Positions 9,301 to 17,585 are shown, counted from the stretch's first letter. The stretch is 64,000 nt of DNA from Whitmania pigra (GCA_021613335.1 JAJTWR010000437.1:372001-436000), one strand, 5' to 3'. The notes: generated by a model not told the origin, from the sequence alone. Program-made: numbers and translations.

Positions 9301-10985
9301 CTTTTCTTTCGTCGACTGCGCCAGTTGTTGGGGTCTTTGAAACAATAACCAGTTGAACAGAAAACTTTATTGGCGGTCAAATATTCAGGAACAGAAACTA
9401 GAACTAAATATCGCTAATGGCCAGTACGTAATATAACCAACTCGCAATCCCTATCGTATAACAACCGTATCACTCCGTAAACTTGTAGGACTCGAACCAA
9501 ACTCTAAAACTGCCTCGCTCCCGAGGTCTGTTCTTTTTATACCCGAAATGACGTCACAACAATAACAACAATAACAATAATGTTAACTGTATTAACAATA
9601 ATCACAAGATCGTTATTTGTTCGCTTAAAATTGGAATAATCCATTCATTCAGCGATAAATCCATGTTTGGATTTCAAGAGAGTACATCTCTCGCAACAAC
9701 AACTGAGTTTCGAAAATCCGACGAAAGCAAAAGAATGGTTAATAAAGAATAAAAATAATATTTTGCAGTAAATCAATTTCTAATTAATTAGTTGATGGAA
9801 TTTTTCTGATTTCAAAGAAGAAATGTATGATCCCATTAAATCTAGGAGAGATTTCACTCAAACATTTCATTTCTTGTAACTTTTAACAAATTCCACATAC
9901 CGCTTGTTTGCAACTACATCTACTATATCTGCATTAAATAGGTGCCATTAAATTCTATTTATAGTAAAACTTAGGTACATAAATACTTGTTTACTAAAGC
10001 GTTAAAAGTAACAATTTATTTAGAAATGAAATTAATATCATCAGGCAGTGTGTGACAGCTTTTCATTACCTAGGTGAAGTAGAAAACATTCAGAGTGGCC
10101 ATTTTATCGACTCTGTAGCCGATAGTGAGCTTCAAATTTATTTCGTCTGCTCGGAGTTTGCTTTGTTCTCTGGCTTTCAAAAACGAGTCAAATGCAATTT
10201 CTATGTGTGATTTATACAATATTTTCCAGTAAAAGCTTTCAGCATTAAAATAAAAGTATTCCCATAATAATTAAAATCGAATAAAGTGCCATCAATTTAC
10301 CGATGGTAGTGATGACGGTGACAGAATAAAGGAGAGATCCAGCAAAGCTCCATTGCAGATCTGACTCGCCATCATTTTTACCATCCCAACCTTCGTTCTT
10401 TGTGGCTAAGTACACCACCCTCGTGTACTTCTCGACGATTGATAGAGCCATTTCTGACCAATTATCTTTGTGGAGGACATTGAGCTGTTCTGTGGTATTC
10501 CAGAGGAGTTCGATGTGTTGCCTCAGTGAATCACGAACACTGTGCTTGGTCCTCACTTCTTTTGGAGACTCGACCATGTTGAAAACCCAGCCACCCAGTA
10601 TCGTGTATGATATCAACAAGATAAACAAACCCAAAGTCGAGAGAAGAAACCCAAGAACTCTTTTGCAGACTGAAATTAACTTCTTTTTTCTCTTTCTCCA
10701 AATTAATGAATTCCTTTGTTTGGCCGTCATAGACTCTTCGTAGTCATCCTTTTCTTTTGTAGCAACCGGTTCGTTGTTTTTGTCTCGTGAAGAAGGGGTC
10801 GTAAGAGGAATTTTGTCGTCAAATTTTTCATTTCCAGAACTGTGAATCCTCAAAATCACATCTTTTGGTCCAAGCTCTTCGGAATTCTTTAGCGTCGATG
10901 GCTTGTAAAACACCTCAATTCTCCGTCCTCGACGAGTGTTTTGCTTGTGCTTCCCTGCCTTATTTGCCTCCTGCATTTCATTCAT
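350..10985 (-). CDS. Two-pore domain (K2P) potassium channel, 2 coding exons
   Basis: Predicted plasma-membrane potassium leak channel. Exon 1 (10985 down to 10301) carries a basic cytoplasmic N-terminus, TM1 (around residues 105-130), the extracellular cap and the first pore helix, and ends inside the first selectivity filter. Exon 2 (1191 down to 350) resumes with GYGHIAPKT; the phase-1 junction (donor GTAAAT after 10301, acceptor TTTTAG before 1191) rebuilds TTIGYGHIAP exactly. TM2 follows (FYATFGIPLTLLSI), then a cytoplasmic loop, TM3, the second filter STIGFGDFVPG and TM4 ending AMCFDLMQEE. Two filters of TIGYG/TIGFG type and four TMs define the K2P family; the subfamily is not resolved. 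Total 509 codons including the stop. The loop contains an in-frame TAG at 911-913 (see that entry), so the gene is either damaged, mis-sequenced there, or read in an unusual way. The 9.1 kb intron is full of transposons. The ATG at 10985 is the first in the open frame; a further 5' exon cannot be excluded. Confidence 0.9.
756..976 (-). other. K2P TM2-TM3 loop with in-frame TAG and a competing open frame
   Basis: The reading frame that encodes TM1-TM2 and the frame that encodes TM3-pore 2-TM4 are the same frame, but a TAG sits between them at 911-913. A second frame on the same strand is open from 974 to 756 (73 codons) and reads as a Glu/Gln-rich helix-like stretch (EKIMFLLEEVAQQQRQ). This looks at least as protein-like as the in-frame version. 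Two compensating one-base differences would make one continuous protein with that loop. Other options are a true nonsense mutation, readthrough, or an unusually short intron: a 30-nt GT..AG segment begins within the codon just before the TAG. The sequence alone does not decide. Confidence 0.7.
1192..3289. other. K2P intron 1, distal part
   Basis: No exon seen. AT-rich. Around 1640-1990 there are short patches of the kind found at worn transposon ends (GGCGCACCCGGG, CCCCCCGAAAC), but no element boundaries could be drawn. A short (AAC)/(AAT) simple repeat lies at about 3025-3070. Confidence 0.5.
3290..3826 (+). mobile_element. R2-like LINE 3' remnant with restriction-like endonuclease
   Basis: Conceptual translation with several stops and shifts gives the C-terminal part of an R2-type LINE protein: EYLGHMIQKCPR (the zinc-knuckle H..C region that precedes the endonuclease), then RALQKRGYTTSIEPCIPT, and after a frameshift IVLDVAVVVDTLDLDCAHES and a K/Y/PEI run. 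The order LGHxxxxCP, RGY, PD-like, LDVxVVxD matches the restriction-like endonuclease of R2-clade elements. The usual KPDL is altered to KTLDL and the frame is broken near 3718, so it is dead. It is truncated on both sides; the right edge abuts a Tigger-type element. Confidence 0.7.
3829..4845 (-). mobile_element. Tigger/pogo-type deletion derivative, copy 1
   Basis: Bounded by terminal inverted repeats beginning CAGTGGAACCC (left) and ending GGGTTCCACTG (right), with TA on both sides (3827-3828, 4846-4847), the target duplication of pogo/Tigger elements. On the minus strand near 4490-4280 a decayed reading frame gives a CENP-B/Psq-type helix-turn-helix (MSGGVKTKLDN, then EKKYEIITKLEQG and NTISGWNKK), which is the N-terminus of Tigger transposases. 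The DDE domain is missing, so this is a 1.0 kb non-autonomous derivative. A second copy lies at 14,337-15,324. Confidence 0.8.
4871..5106 (-). repeat. 3' LTR of the gypsy element
   Basis: 236 bp, TG..CA ends on the minus strand. Compared with the other LTR the polyadenylation hexamer AATAAA reads AACAAA here (near 4912), and there are two further base differences. The integrase stop codon lies just inside this LTR (5099-5101). Confidence 0.95.
5099..6241 (-). pseudogene. Gypsy pol, integrase part (frameshifted, catalytic Glu replaced)
   Basis: This frame carries most of the integrase: zinc-binding cysteines CRKCTSC, then the RNase H-like catalytic core with the first Asp in VHVDHAVNF, the second in LVTDNAPTF, and HPATNGQAKR where the family has a Glu. 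The residue 36 positions after the second Asp, the exact DD35E position, is Lys (codon 5768-5770). A GPY/F-like module follows (IGPGKDRVPRW to QLRPRHG). The N-terminal histidines lie around 6210-6240 in this frame, while the upstream gag-pol frame runs into a stop at 6211, so one base appears to have been lost near 6240. Either lesion alone should stop integration. Confidence 0.9.
6211..9207 (-). CDS. Gypsy gag-protease-reverse transcriptase-RNase H polyprotein
   Basis: One uninterrupted frame of 998 codons. Residues 1-250: capsid-like Gag. About 250-285: two CCHC zinc knuckles (CPRCGTKGHHANDC and CNFCGIIGHLEKAC). About 325: aspartic protease motif ELDSGA. About 470-700: reverse transcriptase with FSKIDLADAF, LPFGIISAPG and the catalytic VYLDDILV near residue 620. 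About 770: RNase H with ACDASDVGIGAV, then VTDHKPL and NADALSRL. Gag and Pol are fused without a frameshift, as in several gypsy lineages. The last residues are out of frame with the integrase. The start is the ATG at 9207, about 100 bases after the primer site. Confidence 0.95.
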   Translation of the reverse strand: MKMADIAKFLELFSKQMETLVRSIAENSTTIPNFMPFEPNKELWGDYMSRFQTFTEANSIPTSKITQVFLTNQSTSIYKLLQTAASQKTIPCEVNKLDFSEIQVVMTKNFNPKRFIVRERFRFWTEIKRQPGETIQELAAKIRTAASTCDFPSIEDTLDEALRTRFVCSVDNEAVLKSLFKIPDDELTFNRAVEIATEVEESAKVAKATVHGTPDEPVMKVFKPADNKQEKVNFKPRRQVQQLSKFPFPKGTCPRCGTKGHHANDCRHVKTECNFCGIIGHLEKACLKKKFKRERKLNSIHTIPSHSPLVQKLQIGNSEFVFELDSGARDNFCSMEVWNRWGKPKLTPSSTKYISATGDSIPNLGVCEMMVSTSDLQEVPLEFNVTKLPKLNILGRKAIVELQIDMSDLLRNHVFKVDEETDSKTVEKACLKTCHDFKECFEQDLGCLKDFELEVKFKQKATPIFVKARTVPFSIQEDLNQALDAGIKKGIWIPTHFNDYGNPIVPIRKSLRPGEKKAKFRICGDYSVTVNSQLEPHRYPMPLPDDLMRKLGGSRYFSKIDLADAFNQVKLAPKSQQKLALTTNRGVLLQTRLPFGIISAPGYFQVIMDRLTCDLQGVAVYLDDILVGGSNSKEHLQNLKALLQRLRDKGLRCNKNKCIFAKDSMEYLGLVISKSGIEKGKRADALTNMPRPTNTSTLRSFLGSVQFYHKFIPNLSTIAEPLTNLTRKETPWIWSSEAEGSFQKLKDILAKEVQLAHFDKTLSLGIACDASDVGIGAVLFHRYPDRSERPILHVSKTLSKTQKNYSQIHKEALSIIYALQKFHQYLYGRKFILVTDHKPLLSLFSPSKLTPVLAANRLARWALILHQYDYSIEYRRSENHGNADALSRLPSGQDSNFDVGEDEEDNQTVCTINAISKQIRPTDSQTLTKESRKDKVISTVVRFLKGGWPRVLDDTIRHFQKLEDTLTVQNDCLIFGNRIVIPEKMRSRVMDYTLVIAV
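9306..9323 (-). other. Primer binding site of the gypsy element
   Basis: Immediately inside the 5' LTR, two bases from its edge, the minus strand reads TGGCGCAGTCGACGAAAG. The first eleven bases match the tRNA-Ser-type primer site known from 17.6/297-like gypsy elements; that assignment is from memory of the family. Confidence 0.75.
9326..9561 (-). repeat. 5' LTR of the gypsy element
   Basis: 236 bp; on the minus strand it starts TGTTGTGACGTC and ends CCCCAACA. It holds a TATA-like TATAAAAAG (around 9535-9545) and an AATAAA near the end, consistent with U3-R-U5 order. Confidence 0.95.
9567..10300. other. K2P intron 1, proximal part
   Basis: No gene or boundary-defined repeat seen apart from a short (AAC)n stretch at the left edge. 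It ends at the splice donor of K2P exon 1 (minus-strand GTAAAT at 10300-10295). Confidence 0.5.
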
Positions 10986-11577
10986 ATTTGCAAGTACGAA
11001 GGAAGCAAATACCTGATGAAGAAAATTTTCGAGTTAATCAGCTTGCTTTTGCAGAAGAATGACAAGTAACAAATAATGGCGAGTACATTGGTATACAAAA
11101 AATATCGATGTTCGAAATGAATTCGTAAATAAAGTTCAGTTGTTTCATGATTCAATAACCAGACATCATATTATCGACGATTTATGCTACTAAACATATG
11201 CAAAGGAAATGTTACTCAAAAATTTGTAAAAATAAAGTACAGATTCAGATTTTAACAGCAATTTCAACATCGCTCTTTTCTCGCTCCTTAGGCTAAGAAC
11301 TAATTAAATTTCATGGTTAGCAGTTTCACAGAGGGTCGAGGGCATAAAAAATAAATTTTAATTTTGTTTAAAATATTAACGAGACTTGTTGCTGTATGCT
11401 GTAGTTAATGATCAAATAAATTGGCTAGAAAAATTCATTTATTGATTCATAAAAGTTGAATAAAAAACAGAAGTAATCGTTCCACCTCCTGATTCAATGT
11501 TGAAACTCTAAATAGCTTTTTAAAAAAGGCATAAATCAAACATTTTCTGGACATGAAAATGCAAATGCAAATGCAGT
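10986..11577. other. 5' flank of the K2P gene, nothing recognised
   Basis: Upstream of the K2P start codon; AT-rich, no clear TATA box or further exon that I can support. Confidence 0.4.
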
Positions 11578-11675
11578 TCATTTATACATCGCCTTAAGCA
11601 TAGCGTCTGATACAGCACTCCTTCCCAAGGGTTCTTATGGGTTTTGAACACGACACATTGCAGGAAATCCATTCG
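11578..11675 (+). repeat. Interspersed repeat, GCGCTATATAAATG family, worn copy
   Basis: Starts TTCATTTATACATCGCC and continues with CACTCCTTCCCAAGGG and GGTTTTGAACACGACACATT. The same order of blocks is found at about 52,995-53,160 and, reversed, at 18,062-18,260. Confidence 0.55.
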
Positions 11676-11913
11676 AAATCTGTACTTTTGGAAACGTTAA
11701 ACAAAGTTTTGCTTCCTGATAAGAAGCAACTGAGATAAAAGTGACTAAAAATTGTCTTGCAAATTTTCAAGTCGTCAAGTGGCAAAAATTACTCCAGTAG
11801 GTATGTTTCATCGATTCTACAAATCACTTCTTTATTGCTTCGGTGTGCCATTCATTCTTTTTGTTTCTATTGATCGTTTCTCGGACTGTATTCAATGAGA
11901 GATATAAACTCGA

Positions 11914-11973
11914 ATGTCACATTGCCACTGGAAGTTGCGGAGAACTTTATAAGTTCCAGTGGTATTGTGACAT
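11914..11973. other. 20 bp inverted repeat forming a hairpin
   Basis: Arms 11914-11933 and 11954-11973 pair over 20 positions with two mismatches, closing a 20-base loop. The size is that of a precursor microRNA stem or a small palindromic repeat; no second copy noticed in the window. Confidence 0.6.
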
Positions 11974-11979
11974 GTGCAA

Positions 11980-13130
11980 GGAGTAGTTACATATCTGTAC
12001 ATGCTGAAAACGATGAAAATCAAAAATATGAATTCAAATAACAATTGACATCATTTGTTGATAATCATTGAAGTATATAAATGGAGACATCTTATTTTGA
12101 ATTTTAGATGATGTGTTTCGGACAAATGATTACTTTCCAAGCGTTTGTGAAGTCTTTTTTTTACATAATTATCGATCTAAAGCGTCGTTTCATTTTGGAG
12201 TTGCTTAATCGGAAAAGCTACTATCCCATCCACGCTAAAGCTTCGTTACTATGGGCACGGGTTGTTGTTACTTACAATGTATTGAAACGGAAATTATAAA
12301 GTCTTTCTGATGTCAGGTAAAAATTAAGCAACGAAGGTTCCAAAGTTAAGGTGTAAGCCTCCATTAAAGCACTTTAAAAAAAAAATACAAAATTCTGAAT
12401 GGTTAGATAATTTACTTCTCTTCTTTACTTGGTAACAGCAGCAAGTCAATGTCTAAAAATACGTTCTTTTTCGTTGTTGTGGTCGTGACAGATGAATTTT
12501 CATTGATATTTTAGTTCTTTCCTTTCAATTAACTGCGTTTGTTGCATCGCTACCAAGGGTTAGGCAAGGGGAAATCTATGTCACATGAAAATTATTTCCC
12601 CTCCACCAATTTTGAAATCCTGAATTCACCAATTCCTCTAATTAATTCTTCTTTCTGTCAGCAGTTTTTATTTTAAAATTTCGGTCGTTTTCTATCGATA
12701 CCGCATAAAATTGGTCTTTTTTGCAATTAATTTGTCATGAGCAATTTATGAAATTACTACATTGCAGTTAAAATGTCATGAAAGTGGTTGTAAGTCTGAG
12801 TGGTTCTTAAATTCTTCCGTCTCCAACAAATTCCATCTACCTGATCCATAAAACTTTTCGTGATAATAAGTCGAAGTTTTGAGTTGAAGATGCAAAAGTT
12901 TTTGGAGAATTACAGCATCGTCCTTCGAATTGAATTCAAAAGTGACTATCCTCGTGCGCATGTTAAGGCCAGTTGTTGACAACACGTTTTATGATTTTAT
13001 TCATAAGCGGTCTTATTTTCTCAAATAAAAACGCCTTTTTTTTCTTCAGCGTAAAGTCGGTTCGCTTGCTTTTCTGAGCTGACATTATGGGCTGAATTAG
13101 AAGAAAAATAACAAAAGATCGACTGATTGA
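11980..13130. other. Intergenic, nothing recognised
   Basis: AT-rich, with scattered short open frames but none with a recognisable domain, codon pattern or splice structure. Confidence 0.4.
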
Positions 13131-13250
13131 TGTTTTATTAACGTCAGTTGCATGCCTTGATGATTAGGACGGTGCTCCCGCAGCGGGGTTTGAACCCCGT
13201 GCTGCCGTCGCGAGAGGCGCAGCCTTAACCGTTAGGCCATGCGGGCGCAC
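13131..13250 (-). repeat. tRNA-like SINE, full-length copy
   Basis: On the minus strand an 84-base head carries a pol III A box (TGGCCTAACGG, 13229-13239) and B box (GGTTCAAACCC, 13196-13206), with ends that can pair like an acceptor stem (GTGCGCC with GGAGCAC, 6 of 7). The middle does not fold as a normal anticodon arm, so it is not a functional tRNA. A short tail follows: GTCCTAATCAT, GCATGCAACTGACG, TTAATAAAAC. A second full copy lies at 42,196-42,314. Confidence 0.8.
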
Positions 13251-13495
13251 AGAACGACCGGCTGAAAAGGGAAAGGTTATAGAACCAGCCAAAGAAAAAC
13301 AATCGTCTAGATTTTAAAATACATTTTAAAATAAAATTTAATTAATTTAATTTATACAGTCATTGTTTATGTAAATTTATGTATACAGTCATTAGATTAT
13401 TATAAATAATCGAACACTGCTCAGAAATACAGACTTTTTCACGACTCGTGCCTTTTAACAGTCACACAATAGTGGCATAGTAGCGATGGGGGGGT
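13251..13495. other. AT-rich spacer before the solo LTR
   Basis: No gene. The phrase AGTGGCATAG occurs just left of the solo LTR (13472) and again right of it (13874), so the LTR probably landed inside an older repeat whose ends I cannot define. Confidence 0.4.
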
Positions 13496-13821
13496 TGTTG
13501 TGACGCCATCTTGGCGTATAAAAGGAACAGGCCTCGGGAGCGAGAGAGGAGTCCAAATCATCTCAGTTATGCAACGGACTATAATCAAATAAATAAATAA
13601 GGAGCGAGAGAGGAAGTCCAAATCATCTCAGTTATGATTAACTATAATTAAATAAATAAGGAGCGAGAGAGTTGAATGATAGGGATTGCGAGTTGGCGAT
13701 GTTACACGCGAATACGTACTAGGTAGCCATTAGCGATATTTCGGTTCTCGTTTCTGTTTCTGAATATTTGACAGCCAATAAAGTTTTCTGTTCAACTTGT
13801 TATTCTTACAAAGACCCAACA
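13496..13821 (+). mobile_element. Solo LTR of the gypsy family, with two SINE-tail insertions
   Basis: The outer parts match the reverse complement of the 236 bp LTRs at 4871 and 9326 (TGTTGTGACG at the start, TATAAAAG, GATAGGGATTGCGAGTTG, AATAAAGTTTTCTGTTCAAC, CCCAACA at the end). The 5 bp repeat GGGGT flanks it (13491-13495 and 13822-13826), so it is a solo LTR from recombination. It is longer than its relatives because two copies of a SINE tail sit in the middle (13551-13600 and 13615-13662), separated by repeats of GGAGCGAGAGAG. Confidence 0.9.
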
Positions 13822-14336
13822 GGGGTGGCATAATAAATTTATTTTTTATTGAATTTTGTCGGGACCGAGCAAAAGTGGCATAGTACCGAGATTTGACTGT
13901 ATTAATAAACTAAGAAGTAATTATTAAGAGATGCTTCATTTTATGAATATAAAGACATGCTAAAAATATCGAGTCGATGTTGAATGAGACTGAAAGATAT
14001 TCATAATCATTTTGAATGACATTCATTGAATAGTTAATTTTTGTTTTTTGCTTCACAACAAGACTTTATTCACACAACGCTCTTGTTGATATATTACCAT
14101 GCTCGACAACTTTAAACGCATGAATAGCTTGGTATACCATTTATAACATAAATTCTACAATCTACATCGTGAACATAAAAAGTAAATTTGAGTATCGTAA
14201 AAGCCAATCAAATGTTTAGAATGAAATTTAAATTATAAAATATTTAAATTCGGATCATAAAAGCACTTAATAATAGGTAAATTTTATCTCCGAAGCAGAA
14301 AACTTTACAAAAATTGTGGATCAAAATATTGTAGTT
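13822..14336. other. AT-rich intergenic, nothing recognised
   Basis: Ends of an older repeat may be present around 13,827-13,902; otherwise featureless. Confidence 0.4.
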
Positions 14337-15324
14337 CAGTCGAACCCGGTTATGTCGCGGGCCTAGGAGTTTGCAAAAAAGCGTCGAAATAACCGATGAT
14401 CGATATAACCGAAAATCAATATGGCGGCTGTATATTACATGTTAAATTCCATAACTTGAAATTTCTTTATGCACATCCTGCGCATTAATAAATGAGAATG
14501 TGCATGCACCTGTTTTTGGTTTTTTAAGCAACAGCAATTGGTATCTGCTGTTGATAACTGTTGTACTTACATGTTTGCTAACAGCACATAAAAGCAGAGA
14601 TTTACCAATTCGCAATAAAAACCATGTCGATTCTTGACACAAACTTTATAATTGTTTGCTCTTATATTTCAAGCACAAAGATTGCTCATAAAATCCCCCA
14701 TTGACGAAAAGTTTTGTTGCTCGCGAATTCATGAGCCATCGAAATACTGCATCGACATCTTTGTGCTCTGCCACTTTAAGTTTTTTTCATGCTAGATCAA
14801 AGTCAAACTTCTCATACATTTGCTTTGTCACGTTGGCCTTCTTTTCCTATTATGAAACGGGGTTTGTTGTAATGACATGCTGACTACAAAGGTCTGTCGG
14901 CTTTGTTCCAAGTTCAAGCTTCAGTATGATTTCAAACTTATTGACTTATTGTCCAGTTTTCTCTTAACATCTCCAGACATCTTTAGACCGAAAAAATAAA
15001 CAGAATAGCTATGGCATGTTACCACTCAGACAAGATCAGTAAGAGTGAATTGGGTTCGGCGACATAAATGAATCGACATAACATAACATAACATTTATTT
15101 ATAGTAGTCTAAGTTTTTCTCCCTTTGTAATCAAAATCCAAATTTCGATAGTCGTATTTTAAATACTTCTAACCGATGAGAAAATTAACAGTGGGAATTT
15201 GAATGAATCGACATAACCGACGATAAAATGATATGACAGAGGGATTTTGGCGGTTCCATTTCAAAAACGTCGACTTAATAGGGTTGGTGAGTTAACCAGA
15301 GGTCGAGATAAGTGGGTTCCACTG
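14337..15324 (-). mobile_element. Tigger/pogo-type deletion derivative, copy 2
   Basis: Same element as 3829-4845: left end CAGTCGAACCCGG, right end GTGGGTTCCACTG followed by TA. Internal blocks run in the same order, including the remains of the helix-turn-helix segment near 14,990-14,800. It carries a roughly 97 bp insertion at 15,075-15,171 that copy 1 lacks. Confidence 0.8.
15075..15171 (-). mobile_element. Short LINE 3' end with (GTTAT)n tail inside Tigger copy 2
   Basis: Copy 1 reads GAATCGACATAACCGATG without a break; here the same host sequence is split after CGACATAAC. The insert begins with (ATAAC)n on the plus strand, that is a (GTTAT)n 3' tail on the minus strand, followed by TTTATTTATAGT. 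A similar (ATAAC)n plus ATTTATAGTGG unit is found at 60,739-60,770. Confidence 0.65.
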
Positions 15325-15813
15325 TATAATCTTTTGTTTAATTTTAATTAATTGGGAACTCTAAAAACGGTCTTGGATATTTATGGCGTTTGTCTTAAAT
15401 TGAATGATTATATTCGCAAATAACTGAAATTTAAAAAGAATTTATTTAATTTAATTCCTTTCAGCTTATTTGAATGAACCTTTTGAATTAAGTAAATTAT
15501 TGCAACTTATGTTCAAATTAAAAAGAATATTGTAAGATAGAAATTGTCTTAAATTTGAAAATATAAATTTTTAACATTTTTCTCATCAAAGGAAACATCA
15601 AAGTCCAGCTTTTTTTGGCTGAAAATAGAACCATGTTTGTTGTGTGTTTTCATTGTTTTTCAGTCCATCTTTCTAAGAGTAAGGTTATCATTTTTTGAAC
15701 TTTTGAATTTTAGTAGCACTCAAGATTTTTTAAAACAATTTCATGCTTATAATTTGAAGTTGTAAATTTAATAGAATATTTTTAAATCTCTTATTGATGT
15801 TTAATATTATTAA
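15325..15813. other. AT-rich intergenic, nothing recognised
   Basis: No open frame or repeat boundary that I can support. Confidence 0.4.
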
Positions 15814-17300
15814 TTGTACTACGGTTGGGACTCCCTTCGCCTAAATCATTTCAGACCAATTTTACTGTTGAATGTAGAAGGGAAAATATTTTTCTCCGTG
15901 ATTGCATCGAGTATTTTTTGTCCAATAAGTCCGCTGATAAATCGATTCAGAAGGGAGGTGTTCCAGGCGTGCCTGGTTGCAAAGAGCACTCCTCCATGAT
16001 TTGGGAGGCTATTCAAAGGCACCGCCTGAGTTTGTATGATGTATGGCTTTGACTTGGCGAATGCATACGGGTCGGTACCACACCAACTCATATGGAAAAC
16101 GTTGGAGGTACATCATGTGCCGCGTCACGTAATTTAAATTATACATTCAGGAGAGAAGGAGGGAATTGGAAAGAGATCGAGTCATTAAGGCAGTGAAGCA
16201 AGCACAGCAGAGTAGATGGACCTCATGGGAGGCCTGGTTCAGCGTTCCATCGGCTGGAACGAAATATGGAGGATGGAGGACTGTAAATGTGAACTCTGCG
16301 GCGGTTTCGAGACACTTCATCATGTGCTCTCAAATTGCGAATATGTCCTCGACAATGGTCGGTACACTTGGAGGTACAATAAGGTCCTAAAAGAAGTTGT
16401 GGAAGCTACCAAGACGGCGGTAGCTAAAGCAAATTCTCGCAAGATTGCGCTGCAGCGGAAGGTATACTTCTTGCGAGAGGGCTTTTCATTACCCTATAAG
16501 AAAAATAGACTCCTTCCGAGGAAAGACATTTTTGCAGAAGCTAATGATTGGACTGTCGCAGCCGACCTGGAAGGCTTGCGACACTATCCCCAGCTGTTTA
16601 GGGATAGCGGCAGGAGGCCGGATGTTGTTCTCGCATCGTCGTCGTCAGGCGCTTTCAGTTTGATAGAGTCCCGTGGGAGGATAGGATCGAAGCAAGTAAT
16701 GTGCTGAAAGCGGAGAAATACTCTGAGGTAGCGAAAGATCTAGAGCTGAGCGGGTTTCAGGTAACGCTAATGCCCATTGAAGTCGGAGGGAGAGGTATAG
16801 CTGGTAAGTCAGCCTACACTTTCCTCACTCAAATAGGTTTATCGATCCTGGAAAGAACTAGGGCTATGATACAAATTTCGGAGGCAGTATCGTCTTGGAT
16901 TTGGGAGATGAGAGGCCGTAAGCGTTGCTAAGAAAAGAGATCGCGGTTTGGTTGTTGAGATGATGGCGGGCGCATTCGCAAATGACGTAAAAACGCGAAT
17001 GAGCCTTTGAGGCAATATATGCGTGCGTCCGGTGAGTTTCTAAGTGACGGCGGCCGCTTCCAAGAAATTATAACGCTCAGTTTGCATACATGGGATCGAT
17101 GCGCAAAGGTCGTCGTAAATCTCATCGATAACCATATAACGTGCGGTGCGTTACGATGAAGTCGGATAGGTAAGGTTTTCACCGACAGGGACACCCGCCT
17201 TATCAATGGGTGTGGCTCACCCCTCGAGAACGTCAGGAGTTTGGGCCGAAACGTTTGATGACGGGAGCATTCCTGTGATTATTTCCTGTCGGTTAGCTCC
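15814..17300 (+). mobile_element. LINE with restriction-like endonuclease, copy 1 (internally deleted)
   Basis: Broken translation gives reverse-transcriptase blocks FLSNKSADKSIQKGGVPG, HSSMIWEAIQRH and, after a frameshift near 16,050, DLANAYGSVPHQLIWK. The copy then jumps to the C-terminal region: RRELERDRVIKAVKQAQQ, CELCGGFETLHHVLSNCEY (zinc-knuckle-like), GRRPDVVLASSSSG and, after another shift near 16,660, VPWEDRIEASN. The PDVV..VPWE pair is the hallmark of the C-terminal PD-(D/E)XK-like endonuclease in site-selective early LINEs. About 1 kb between the two parts is missing relative to copy 2. The shared 3' end is TGTCGGTTAGCT. Nonfunctional. Confidence 0.75.
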
Positions 17301-17585
17301 GCGGTAGGAGTTTCTAAGTTCAGTTTTTTGTTGTATTACGATTAATAGTATTAATATTAATAACATTAATAATTTTGTTATTCATAATTATGTAATTAAT
17401 TTTACTAGAATGCAATATTCTATTGATAATTATAATATAAATACTATTATTATTATTGCGATTATGTATTAAGTTATTAAATTATAAATTTAATAATCAT
17501 TAAAAATAAATGAATGTTTAATTATTAAAAATGTAATTATAATTCTAGTTATAATTATTAATATTAATATATTATTAGAAGTCAT
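17301..17585. other. Very AT-rich low-complexity spacer
   Basis: Runs of TTAATAAT-type sequence; no gene. Confidence 0.6.

Larger units (their letters stand above)
4871..9561 (-). mobile_element. Ty3/gypsy LTR retrotransposon, near full length
   Basis: A 4.69 kb element in the K2P intron, same strand as the channel gene. Two 236 bp LTRs (4871-5106 and 9326-9561) begin TG and end CA on the minus strand and differ at three positions by eye. The 5 bp direct repeat ATAAC flanks the element (4866-4870 and 9562-9566). Gag, protease, reverse transcriptase and RNase H are in one long frame, followed by integrase in another frame; no envelope gene is seen. Three LTR differences in 236 bases point to a recent insertion. 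Lesions: a frameshift in the integrase N-terminus, a Lys at the catalytic Glu position, and loss of the AATAAA signal in the 3' LTR. Confidence 0.95.

Noticed and set aside
350..10985. Two separate genes for the K2P halves
   Set aside because: The phase-1 junction rebuilds the first selectivity filter exactly, so both parts belong to one gene.
13131..13250. A tRNA gene
   Set aside because: A and B boxes are present, but no acceptable anticodon arm can be folded, and the same unit with the same tail is repeated elsewhere, so it is a SINE.
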